A DNA stretch of 64,000 bases from the NCBI GenBank assembly GCA_018380885.1, contig JAGZSY010000021.1, positions 1 through 64,000 of the forward strand. The letters run 5' to 3'. The position numbers and the translations under genes are program-made. Position 1 is the stretch's first letter. Each line of letters starts with the position of its first letter. The notes beneath the pieces were generated by a model. That model saw only the letters and a program-made list of their open reading frames with translations. It was not told the DNA's origin and did no database searches. Shown piece after piece: positions 55,480-63,481 of this stretch. Source of the DNA: Enterocloster asparagiformis (GTDB taxonomy: Bacteria; Bacillota; Clostridia; Lachnospirales; Lachnospiraceae).

Positions 55480-56435
55480 GGCTGAAGATCGGGAATGTGA
55501 CGCTGGACAACAATGTGATATTGGCGCCCATGGCAGGAGTTACGGACCTGCCATTTCGTTTGCTTTGCCGGGAGCAGGGCTGCGGGATGGTGGTGACGGA
55601 GATGGTCAGCGCCAAGGCCATTTTATATAAGAACAAAAACACCAGGTCCCTTCTGACCGTGGAGCCGGAGGAACGGCCCGCAGCGGTGCAGCTGTTCGGC
55701 TCGGACCCGGAGATTATGGCTGAGATCGCGGCGCAGCTCGAGGACGGCCCTTACGATGTGATCGACGTGAACATGGGCTGCCCGGTGCCAAAGATCGTGA
55801 ATAACGGCGAGGGCTCGGCGCTGATGAAGGACCCCAAACGGGCCGAGGCGGTGCTCTCCGCCATGGTGAAGGCGGTCAAAAAGCCGGTGACGGTGAAGTT
55901 TCGCAAGGGCTTTAACGATCAGTGCGTCAACGCGGTGGAGTTCGCCAGGATGGCGGAGAGCTGCGGCGTGGCTGCGGTGGCCGTGCACGGGCGCACCAGG
56001 GAGCAGTATTATTCGGGCAAGGCGGACTGGGATATTATCCGCCGGGTGAAGGAGGCGGTGAAGATCCCGGTGATCGGCAACGGCGACGTGTTCACGCCCG
56101 AGGACGCCGGACGGCTGCTGGAGGAGACGGGCTGCGACGGGATCATGGTGGCCAGGGGCGCCAAGGGCAATCCCTGGATTTTTAACCGCATCAACCATTA
56201 TCTGGAAACCGGTGAGGTGATTCCAGGCCCCACGGTGCCTCAGATTCGGGAAATGATCCTGCGGCACGGCCGGATGCTGGCGGAATACAAGGGAGAGCGG
56301 GTGGCCATGAGGGAGATGCGCAGCCATATGGCGTGGTACACCACGGGCCTTCCCCACTCCGCGGCCATACGGCGGGAGATCAACGGAGTGGAGACAATGG
56401 AGGGGCTGACACGCCTGCTGGATCAGCGGTTTTGA
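55476..56435 (+). CDS. dusB: tRNA-dihydrouridine synthase
   Basis: A 319-residue FMN enzyme that reduces uridines in the tRNA D-loop. APMAGVTDLPFRLLCREQG is the FMN site, NMGCPVPKIVNNGEGSALM holds the catalytic Cys, and VHGRTREQYYSGKADW and IGNGDVFTPEDAGRLLE are typical of DusB. The start overlaps the previous stop. A strong promoter for greA follows directly. Confidence 0.94.
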   Translation: MRLKIGNVTLDNNVILAPMAGVTDLPFRLLCREQGCGMVVTEMVSAKAILYKNKNTRSLLTVEPEERPAAVQLFGSDPEIMAEIAAQLEDGPYDVIDVNMGCPVPKIVNNGEGSALMKDPKRAEAVLSAMVKAVKKPVTVKFRKGFNDQCVNAVEFARMAESCGVAAVAVHGRTREQYYSGKADWDIIRRVKEAVKIPVIGNGDVFTPEDAGRLLEETGCDGIMVARGAKGNPWIFNRINHYLETGEVIPGPTVPQIREMILRHGRMLAEYKGERVAMREMRSHMAWYTTGLPHSAAIRREINGVETMEGLTRLLDQRF

Positions 56436-56449
56436 CCTGTGAAAACGGC

Positions 56450-56478
56450 TTGACAATGCGGTTTTTTTCTTATATAAT
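56450..56478 (+). promoter_or_regulatory. Strong SigA promoter for greA-lysS
   Basis: TTGACA (56450-56455) and TATAAT (56473-56478), both consensus with 17-base spacing. Confidence 0.85.
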
Positions 56479-56690
56479 ACACTGAATGTATGGAACATGA
56501 AAACAATCCGGAGGTTAAGGGATTTCCGGGAAAAGCCGTCTGTCCGGGCAAGCCCCGTACAGGGCGGAAGCATTAAAGCACGGCAAACTGCGGGGCAAGC
56601 CCCGCGGGCAGTGGCCAAAGCCGGCTCGCGCGGCTTTGGCTTGTTGCTTTCGCGAGAATAAAAAAGGAAGAAGGAAGGAAACGAGGGATT
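56479..56690 (+). promoter_or_regulatory. Structured leader of greA
   Basis: A leader of about 200 bases holds a repeated element GGGCAAGCCCCG (56546-56557 and 56593-56604), the second inside a stem, and a third hairpin GGCCAAAGCC/GGCTTTGGC at 56613-56640, with TTGTTGCTTT after it. That last one looks like an attenuator. No known riboswitch motif is recognised. Confidence 0.45.
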
Positions 56691-57173
56691 ATGGCGGATA
56701 AGAAACATATTTTAACATATGCCGGATTAAAGCAGTATGAGGATGAATTACAGAACCTCAAGGTAGTAAAGCGCAAGGAGGTCGCCCAGAAGATCAAAGA
56801 GGCGAGAGAGCAGGGCGACTTGTCCGAGAACGCCGAGTACGACGCGGCCAAGGATGAGCAGCGCGATATCGAGCTGCGCATCGAGGAGCTGGAGAAGCTC
56901 TTAAAGAACGCCGAGGTGGTGGTTGAGGACGAGATCGACACCGACAGGATCAACATTGGCTGTAAGGTTAAGCTGCTGGATGTGGAGTTTGACGAGGAGA
57001 TGGAGTATTTCATCGTGGGTTCCACCGAGGCCAACAGCCTTCAGAACAAGATCAGCAACGAGTCCCCCGTGGGCCACGCGCTGTTAGGCAAGGGCGTGGG
57101 CGAGACTGTGGATGTGGAGACCCAGGCTGGCGTGATCCAGTACAAGGTATTGAATATTCAGAGAGTATCTTAA
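56691..57173 (+). CDS. greA: Transcription elongation factor GreA
   Basis: A 160-residue GreA. The N-terminal coiled-coil (KEVAQKIKEAREQGDLSENAEYDAAKDEQ) has the conserved acidic tip that enters the RNA polymerase channel and triggers cleavage of backtracked RNA. The C-terminal FKBP-like domain ends with SPVGHALLGKGVGETVDVE. It lies before lysS in the operon. Confidence 0.96.
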   Translation: MADKKHILTYAGLKQYEDELQNLKVVKRKEVAQKIKEAREQGDLSENAEYDAAKDEQRDIELRIEELEKLLKNAEVVVEDEIDTDRINIGCKVKLLDVEFDEEMEYFIVGSTEANSLQNKISNESPVGHALLGKGVGETVDVETQAGVIQYKVLNIQRVS

Positions 57174-57204
57174 TCTTTTATTTTATCACAAAGGAGTGTA
57201 AAAA

Positions 57205-59136
57205 GTGGCAGAGCAGCAGAACCAGAAGCAGGTTGAGGATTTAAATCACGTATTAAAGGTCCGCCGGGAGAAGCTGGCGGAGCTTCAGGAGGCGGGGAAG
57301 GACCCGTTCCAGATCACAAAGTACGACGTAACCGCGCACAGCACGGATATCAAGGAGCATTATGAGGAGTGGGAGGGGAAGGAAGCGTCCGTCGCCGGCC
57401 GCATGATGTTCAAACGCGTGATGGGCAAGGCTTCTTTCTGCAATGTTCAGGATTTAAAGGGCAGCATCCAGATTTATGTGGCCAGGGACAGCATCGGCGA
57501 GGAGGCGTACAAGGGCTTCAAGAAGATGGATATCGGCGATATCATCGGCGTGAAGGGCACAGTGTTCACCACCAAGGCTGGAGAGATTTCCATCCACGCC
57601 ACGGAGCTGACCCTGCTCTCCAAGAGCCTGCAGGTGCTTCCTGAGAAATTCCACGGCCTGACGGACACGGACCTGCGCTACCGCCAGCGCTATGTGGACC
57701 TGATCATGAACGCCGAGGTGAAGGATACCTTTGTGAAGCGCTCCAAGATTATCGCGGCCATCCGCAAGTATTTGAGCAGCCAGGACTTTATGGAGGTGGA
57801 GACCCCCATGCTGGTCTCCAACGCCGGCGGCGCCGCCGCCAGGCCCTTTGAGACCCATTTTAACGCCCTGGACGAGGACTTGAAGCTGCGCATCTCCCTG
57901 GAGCTGTACTTAAAGCGCCTGATCGTGGGCGGGCTTGAGCGGGTGTACGAGATCGGCCGCGTGTTCCGCAACGAGGGCCTTGACACCCGGCACAACCCGG
58001 AGTTCACCCTGATGGAGCTGTACCAGGCCTACACGGATTACAACGGCATGATGGAGCTGACCGAGAACCTGTACCGCCATGTAGCCCAGGAGGTGTTAGG
58101 CACCACCACCATCACCTACAAGGGTGTGGAGATGGATTTATCCAAGCCCTTTGAGCGCATCACCATGGTGGATGCGGTGAAGAAGTACGCGGGAGTGGAC
58201 TTTGACCAGATTGGGACCACGGAGGAGGCCAAGGCCATTGCCAAGGAGAAGGGCGTTGCGTTTGAGGATCGCCACAAGAAGGGCGATATCTTAAGCCTGT
58301 TCTTCGAGGAGTTCGCCGAGGAGCACTTAATCCAGCCCACCTTTGTGCTGGACCACCCGGTGGAGATTTCCCCGCTGACCAAGAAAAAGCCCGGCAAGCC
58401 CGACTACGTGGAGCGCTTTGAGTTCTTCATGAACGGCTGGGAGATGGCTAACGCCTACTCCGAGATCAACGATCCCATCGATCAGAGGGAGCGTTTCAAG
58501 GCCCAGGAGGAGCTTCTGGCCCAGGGCGACGAGGAGGCTAACCACACGGACGAGGACTTCTTGAACGCGCTGGAGATCGGTATGCCGCCCACGGGAGGCA
58601 TCGGCTTTGGCATCGACCGCATGGTGATGCTGCTGACGGATTCCGCCGCCATTCGCGACGTGCTGTTGTTCCCCACCATGAAAACGCTGGGCGCCTCCGA
58701 CAGCTCCAGGAAGGCGGAGAAGGCTGCCCCCGAGGCTGCCGCAAAGGCTGTGGAAGCCATCGACTTCTCCAAGGTCAAGGTAGAGCCGCTGTTCGAGGAG
58801 ATGGTGGATTTTGACACCTTCAGCAAGTCCGATTACCGGGCTGTGAAGATCAAGGACTGCGCGGCTGTTCCCAAGAGTAAGAAGCTGCTCCAGTTTGTGC
58901 TGGACGACGGAAGCGGCCAGGATCGCACGATTTTAAGCGGGATTCACGAGTATTACGAGCCCGAGGAGCTGATCGGAAAGACGGCCATCGCCATCGTCAA
59001 CCTGCCTCCGCGCAAGATGATGGGCATCGATTCCTGCGGCATGCTGATCTCCGCGGTGCACGAGGAAGATGGGAGAGAGGGACTTCACCTTCTGATGGTG
59101 GACGACAGGATTCCTGCGGGGGCGAAGCTGTATTAA
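57205..59136 (+). CDS. lysS: Lysyl-tRNA synthetase with C-terminal tRNA-binding domain
   Basis: A 643-residue class II synthetase; typical LysRS is about 490-500 residues. Residues 1-490 are the normal enzyme: OB-fold anticodon domain, motif 2 ([20 protein letters not shown]), motif 3 ([20 protein letters not shown]) and the DVLLFPTMK end. Residues 495-525 form an Ala/Lys linker, and 530-643 is an EMAP/Trbp111-type tRNA-binding OB fold ([47 protein letters not shown]), like the tail of MetRS. The frame is continuous. The start is GTG at 57205, with AAAGGAGTG upstream. Confidence 0.95.
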   Translation: MAEQQNQKQVEDLNHVLKVRREKLAELQEAGKDPFQITKYDVTAHSTDIKEHYEEWEGKEASVAGRMMFKRVMGKASFCNVQDLKGSIQIYVARDSIGEEAYKGFKKMDIGDIIGVKGTVFTTKAGEISIHATELTLLSKSLQVLPEKFHGLTDTDLRYRQRYVDLIMNAEVKDTFVKRSKIIAAIRKYLSSQDFMEVETPMLVSNAGGAAARPFETHFNALDEDLKLRISLELYLKRLIVGGLERVYEIGRVFRNEGLDTRHNPEFTLMELYQAYTDYNGMMELTENLYRHVAQEVLGTTTITYKGVEMDLSKPFERITMVDAVKKYAGVDFDQIGTTEEAKAIAKEKGVAFEDRHKKGDILSLFFEEFAEEHLIQPTFVLDHPVEISPLTKKKPGKPDYVERFEFFMNGWEMANAYSEINDPIDQRERFKAQEELLAQGDEEANHTDEDFLNALEIGMPPTGGIGFGIDRMVMLLTDSAAIRDVLLFPTMKTLGASDSSRKAEKAAPEAAAKAVEAIDFSKVKVEPLFEEMVDFDTFSKSDYRAVKIKDCAAVPKSKKLLQFVLDDGSGQDRTILSGIHEYYEPEELIGKTAIAIVNLPPRKMMGIDSCGMLISAVHEEDGREGLHLLMVDDRIPAGAKLY

Positions 59137-59482
59137 ACGCAGGCGGTTTGGGCCCGCGGCCCGCCGCATTTATAGATCGAAATTTGGGATAGGCAAAACA
59201 GGCAAGAGATGAAGGAACGGTACGGTTCATCTCCTGCCTGTTTTTTGCGCTGCAGGGGCGGTTGCAGGGAGGCGGGAGGCGGAAAAAACTGGAGTATGGC
59301 TTGGAACTATGGTATACTGGAGGCCAGAGCGGAGCTGGCGCAATGCCCTTTCAACACGTTCAGAACCGTTCTCAACCGGCCGGCCGAAATGCGCGCTGTA
59401 CCGCTGTCTTTGGGGCGGCGCAAAGCAGGAATGTTTTCAGGCTGCGCAGCCGGCGGAAAACAGATTGAAGGGAGTTTGTCCG
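59137..59482 (+). other. Gap after lysS
   Basis: Contains the lysS terminator and, at 59313, a TATACT that may be a -10 for the next gene; its -35 is weak. No gene seen; the longer frame that opens at 59309 has no SD. Confidence 0.45.
59195..59246 (+). terminator. Terminator of the greA-lysS operon
   Basis: AAAACAGGCAAGAGATGAA and TTCATCTCCTGCCTGTTTT form a long stem (a small bulge), then TTTTTT. Confidence 0.88.
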
Positions 59483-60331
59483 ATGGATTTGAAAGAAAGT
59501 TTGCTGCGAATGGGTAAAAACAGCATTTGCCTGGAGATCGCCGGCGAGGCGGAGCCCCGGGCCGGAGGCACGCGCTTCGGCGGGGCGCCGGACGTGCCGG
59601 CGGATTTTGTCTGGCCTGAATTTGAGACGGCCGGGCTGGGGGACGATGAGGTGAGGCCCCGACCCCTCAGCTTTATGGCCCAGTTTAACTGCGCTGAGCT
59701 GGCGCCCTTTGATACGGAGAAGCTTCTGCCTTCCACCGGCCTGCTCTCGTTCTTTTACGAGATGGACTCCCAGCCATGGGGATTTGACCCCGGGGACAGG
59801 GGCTGCGCCAGAGTGTTCTGGTTTGAGGATACCGCCGCCCTGGCTCCGGCAAGGTTCCCGGAAACGCTGGGCGTGGATTTCCGGTTCCCCAGGGTGGGGA
59901 TCGCCGCGCGGGCGCGGGAATCCTACCCTGGCTGGGAGGATTTTTGCACCGTCCGGGAGGTGCCCGACGAGGACTGCGACCTGTTCGATCAGCTGCAGGC
60001 CGAGCTGGGTGCGGAGGAGCCGGAGAATTGCTCCAAGCTGCTAGGCTGGCCCGATGTGATCCAGAACAATATGACCATAGAGTGTGAGCTGGTCTCTCGC
60101 GGGTACTATTTAGGCGGCAGATGGGACATGATCCCGCAGGAAGAACTGGCGGAGGCCCGGGAACGCTCCCTGGACAGGTGGCAGCTGCTGTTCCAGCTGG
60201 ACACGGTGGAGTATGGGGATGATTTTGAGCTGTCGTTCGGGGACAGCGGACGGCTGTACTTCTATATACTTAAGGAGGATCTGGCGGCCCGCCGCTTTGA
60301 CCGGGTCTGGCTGATCCTGCAATGTTTCTGA
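59483..60331 (+). CDS. YwqG/DUF1963 family protein
   Basis: A 282-residue soluble protein. The pattern GGTRFGGAPDVPADFVWPEF and RPLSFMAQFNCAEL is the DUF1963 (YwqG) signature; QNNMTIECELVSRGYYLGG and LLFQLDTVEYGDDFELSFGDSGRLYFYILKEDL follow. These proteins are of unknown function, and some lie in contact-dependent toxin/immunity clusters as possible immunity factors. The ATG at 59483 follows GGGAG. A small unknown gene follows after 12 bases. Confidence 0.85.
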   Translation: MDLKESLLRMGKNSICLEIAGEAEPRAGGTRFGGAPDVPADFVWPEFETAGLGDDEVRPRPLSFMAQFNCAELAPFDTEKLLPSTGLLSFFYEMDSQPWGFDPGDRGCARVFWFEDTAALAPARFPETLGVDFRFPRVGIAARARESYPGWEDFCTVREVPDEDCDLFDQLQAELGAEEPENCSKLLGWPDVIQNNMTIECELVSRGYYLGGRWDMIPQEELAEARERSLDRWQLLFQLDTVEYGDDFELSFGDSGRLYFYILKEDLAARRFDRVWLILQCF

Positions 60332-60343
60332 CAAGAGGGCTTT

Positions 60344-60595
60344 ATGAGGGAGACTTGGCGGTTTGAAGCTTCCGGTGTGGACGGGCAGTGCAGTCTGTTC
60401 GGCGTCAATATTTTTGATTATGAGTGGGAAGCCACAGGCGAGCGGGTATTGGTCAGGGATCCGCTGTACGGACAGGACCATGTATTCTGCGTTTACCGGG
60501 CGCAGATCGGCGGGGAGAAGCGCCGGTTCGCGGCAGGAGAGTTCTCCAACTGTGTATGGGGATTCTACACCGAACCGGCGCCCGGACTCATCTGA
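60344..60595 (+). CDS. Small unknown protein downstream of YwqG-like gene
   Basis: An 83-residue soluble protein starting MRETWRFEASG and ending CVWGFYTEPAPG. It is mostly beta-rich with Trp and Tyr residues, and has no membrane segment. It begins 12 bases after the YwqG-like gene with AAGAGG as SD, so they are probably cotranscribed. I do not recognise a family. Confidence 0.65.
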   Translation: MRETWRFEASGVDGQCSLFGVNIFDYEWEATGERVLVRDPLYGQDHVFCVYRAQIGGEKRRFAAGEFSNCVWGFYTEPAPGLI

Positions 60596-60658
60596 TGGCC
60601 TGCGGCGGCGGGAATTTGGCGGACTGTCAGGGGGGACACGGCGCGGGGCGGTGACGGG

Positions 60659-61579
60659 CTAACCGCGCAGAAAGCCCTCGATAATCCGCGCCTCGGCCTC
60701 AGCCTCGGTCAGCCCCAGGGTGAGCAGCTTGACAATCTGTTCCCCTGCGATCCTGCCGATGGCAGCCTCGTGAATCAGGGCCGCGTCCGCGCAGCCGGCG
60801 ATGAGCTCCGGCGAGGCGTCCACGGCTCCCCCGTCCATCAGGATGGCATCGCACTCCGAATGGCCGCAGCACCGGCAGTTCCCGGTGATGCGGGAGCGGT
60901 ATCGCTGGCGGGAACGACCTTTGGCCACGGAGCGGGAGATGAGGTCCACGGCGGAGCCGTCCCCGTCCATGGAAACGGTGAAGTCAGTCCCGGCCGTCTC
61001 GCGCCCGTCGGTCTGAAGGCGTTCCCGGATGGTCAGCCGGGCCGCGGCCCCCAGACTGGCGGTGGTCTGGCGCGCCGTGCTGTCCACGCCGCCCAGCTGG
61101 ACGGTGTCGATCTCCAGCGCAGCGCCCTCGGCCAGCTCTGCAAAGGTTACCGGATCGATGCGCCTTGCGCCGGAGCCGGCTCCGACGCCTATGTGCGTTT
61201 CCCGGTAAACCACATGGGAGCCTTTTTCCAGGAAAAAGCGATGGACCCCGTTGTGTCCGACGGATTCTTCGCCGTCCGTGTGTACGCCGCAGCCGGCCAC
61301 GATGATCACGTCCGCTCCGGGGCCCACATAGAAGTCATTGTAAACCAGATCGTCCACGCCGCCGCAGGTGACGCAGGCCGGTATGTAGACGGTCTCCCCG
61401 CGGGTCCGTGAGCTGATATGGATTTCTAACCCCGGGATATCCGCCTTGGCTTCGAGGCGGATGTTCCGGCTGGACTGCCTGACCGCGCACTGCCCGTTTT
61501 CGCGGATGCTGTACGCGCCGGCAAATCCGTCCTTGATATCTGCGATGATCTTTAGCAGCGCCTCCGTAATTTTGTTCAT
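60659..61579 (-). CDS. Minimal SufB/SufD-type Fe-S scaffold
   Basis: A 306-residue protein of the SufBD core: a right-handed beta-helix with repeating Gly/His turns (VHRFFLEKGSHVVYRETHIGVG) and a C-terminal helical part (HEAAIGRIAGEQIVKLLTLGL). GHSECDAILMDGG resembles the SxCD-type region of SufB, and extra Cys residues sit just before it (NCRCCGHSEC). SufB and SufD are normally 420-470 residues; short forms of about 300 occur in clostridia and archaea. No sufC ATPase, sufS or sufU gene is next to it. The ATG at 61579 follows AAAGGA; a GTG at 61585 is also possible. Confidence 0.85.
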   Translation of the reverse strand: MNKITEALLKIIADIKDGFAGAYSIRENGQCAVRQSSRNIRLEAKADIPGLEIHISSRTRGETVYIPACVTCGGVDDLVYNDFYVGPGADVIIVAGCGVHTDGEESVGHNGVHRFFLEKGSHVVYRETHIGVGAGSGARRIDPVTFAELAEGAALEIDTVQLGGVDSTARQTTASLGAAARLTIRERLQTDGRETAGTDFTVSMDGDGSAVDLISRSVAKGRSRQRYRSRITGNCRCCGHSECDAILMDGGAVDASPELIAGCADAALIHEAAIGRIAGEQIVKLLTLGLTEAEAEARIIEGFLRG

Positions 61580-62070
61580 CTGCACATCCTTTCTGAGTGT
61601 CCTCCTGTCCGGGGCACCATCCCTATCTCAGGCTGTAAAATGCAAGAACCGAGCGGAAAAAGCCCTGGGGCCGGTTTCTGTTTTCCCCGCCCTCCATAGG
61701 CTTTTAAAACGCCTGTTCGTACGGCGGAATCGAGGTCCGGCCGGTATTTTGGTGATTGTTGATCCAACTGCCGCCGCCTGTTTGACATTGACAACGGAAT
61801 GACCGCTCAATTATAATATGCTTAAACCGGGCCTCCTGTGCGCCGGCGGTCTGATTTTTTACAGGGCCGGGGCGCGTGCCGCCGTCCCGGCCGCTCCCGG
61901 GAAAACGGTGGAAAAACCCCGTAAAACCGGCGTTTTCAGCGCGTTTTACCTGACTGGGAATCATTACGAAATATTAAAAATTCGTATAAGGTGTCGCAAA
62001 AACAAAAAAGATGTGGTATACTAAAATGGTATGTCAAGCGATATGCGACTACCGATTGTAAGGAGTACCT
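61580..62070 (+). other. Divergent gap with a strong orphan promoter
   Basis: This 491-base gap has a consensus promoter (61788-61817) and further downstream GC-rich hairpins and TATACT (about 62017) before the next gene. A frame opening at 61818 starts one base after the -10, has no SD and looks non-coding. Confidence 0.5.
61788..61817 (+). promoter_or_regulatory. Consensus SigA promoter without an adjacent gene
   Basis: TTGACA (61788-61793) and TATAAT (61812-61817), spacing 18; a second overlapping TTGACA starts six bases earlier. The next clear gene is 254 bases downstream of the -10. Confidence 0.7.
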
Positions 62071-62493
62071 ATGCTGAATGAGGACAAGGTCAGATACATG
62101 ACGGAGCTGGCCATCTTTGAAAAGAATAAAGGCAGGGAAATGTTTTCCATAAACCGTTACTTCAAGGGAGACTATGTCAGCGGGCAATTATTCCGTTCCT
62201 TTTTCGCTTATACGTTTTCCTATCTGCTGGTGATGCTTTTGTGGGTGCTTTACCGTTTGGAGGACCTGCTGGGGGCGATCTCGTTTGAGGAGCTGACCGC
62301 CCTGGGAAAAAAGTGGGGCTTCTGGTACCTGGCCGGACTGGCCGTGTACCTGCTCATCACCCGGACCGTCTACGCCAGGCGCTACGATTACGCCTCACGG
62401 GTCCAGATCATGTACTCGGCTAAGCTAAAACACCTGGCCAAGCGCTATGACAGGCAGGAAAAGGGGAATCATAAAGGAGGGAAGACCGTATGA
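62071..62493 (+). CDS. Unknown two-helix membrane protein upstream of cdaA
   Basis: A 140-residue protein. A cytoplasmic N-terminus with NKGREMFSINRYFKGDYVSGQ is followed by two membrane helices (about 45-63 and 83-98) and a basic C-terminal tail (KLKHLAKRYDRQEKGNHKGG). The SD TAAGGAG precedes the ATG. It overlaps the next gene by ATGA, so they form a pair. I do not recognise a family. Confidence 0.8.
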   Translation: MLNEDKVRYMTELAIFEKNKGREMFSINRYFKGDYVSGQLFRSFFAYTFSYLLVMLLWVLYRLEDLLGAISFEELTALGKKWGFWYLAGLAVYLLITRTVYARRYDYASRVQIMYSAKLKHLAKRYDRQEKGNHKGGKTV

Positions 62494-63440
62494 CAAGTCT
62501 CCTCGTAATGAAGGAACATCTGAAGGCCTTTTACGCTAAATACAATATTGTGATACAGCCGGTTCTGCGTTTCCTGCTGGGAATGTGCACCTTTATGAGC
62601 CTGAACGCCAACCTGGGTTACATGACAAGGCTGAAAAATCCTCTGGTGCCGCTTTTGCTGTCTCTGGCGGGGGCGCTTTTGCCCTACGGGGCGGTTGTGT
62701 TTTTCGCCGGTTGCTTTTTGATCGCTCACATCTATGCGGTTTCCTTCGAGATGGCGCTGATCGCACTGGTGCTGATCCTGATTGTAGCCATCCTTTACTT
62801 CGGCTTCAGGCCCGGAGACTGCGTCCTGATGCTTCTCACACCGCTGGCGTTTATGGTGAAGATCCCCTACGCGGTTCCGCTGTTGGTGGGGCTGGGCGGA
62901 AGCCTGGCTTCGGTGATCCCGGTGGGCTGCGGCGTGTTCATCTACTATATGATGATGTATGTGAAGCAGAACGCGGGAGTGCTGACCAACGATACCTCGG
63001 TGGACATTGTCCAGAAGTACAGCCAGATTATCAAGTCCGTGACCTTCAACAAGACGATGATGGTGATGATCGCCACCTGCGCGGCAGGGATTCTGGTGGT
63101 GTACCTGCTCCGCCGCCTGTCCTGGAATTATTCCTGGAGCATCGCCATAGTGGCGGGCTGCGTGGCGCAGCTGCTGGTGATTTTCGTGGGTGATTTCGTG
63201 TTCGGCGTGTCCGTGCCCACGGGACAGCTTCTGGTCGGCATGGTGGCCTCGGCGCTGCTGGCGCTGGTCTATGATTTCTTTATCTTCTCCGTGGACTACA
63301 GCCGCACGGAGTACGTCCAGTTTGAGGACGACGATTACTATTATTACGTGAAGGCCGTGCCCAAGATGACGGTGAGCACTCCCGATGTCAAGGTACAGAA
63401 AATCAGCACCCGCAAGCGGAGTGGAAGAGAGCGGGCATAG
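62490..63440 (+). CDS. Unknown multi-spanning membrane protein upstream of cdaA
   Basis: A 316-residue polytopic protein with about eight helices and a charged cytoplasmic C-terminus of about 50 residues (an acidic/Tyr cluster FEDDDYYYYVKAVPK, then a basic end RKRSGRERA). A soluble loop of about 30 residues (LTNDTSVDIVQKYSQIIKSV) lies between two hydrophobic blocks. Its ATG overlaps the previous stop. 41 bases later cdaA begins. The trio may work together on c-di-AMP or the cell envelope, which is inference from order only. Confidence 0.82.
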   Translation: MTSLLVMKEHLKAFYAKYNIVIQPVLRFLLGMCTFMSLNANLGYMTRLKNPLVPLLLSLAGALLPYGAVVFFAGCFLIAHIYAVSFEMALIALVLILIVAILYFGFRPGDCVLMLLTPLAFMVKIPYAVPLLVGLGGSLASVIPVGCGVFIYYMMMYVKQNAGVLTNDTSVDIVQKYSQIIKSVTFNKTMMVMIATCAAGILVVYLLRRLSWNYSWSIAIVAGCVAQLLVIFVGDFVFGVSVPTGQLLVGMVASALLALVYDFFIFSVDYSRTEYVQFEDDDYYYYVKAVPKMTVSTPDVKVQKISTRKRSGRERA

Positions 63441-63481
63441 AGAATGAAGAAAATTTTTGAGATAGAGAAGGAGGTGAGAGC

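Noticed and set aside
61818..62024. 68-residue open frame after the consensus promoter
   Set aside because: Starts one base after the -10 element, with no SD and no protein-like pattern.
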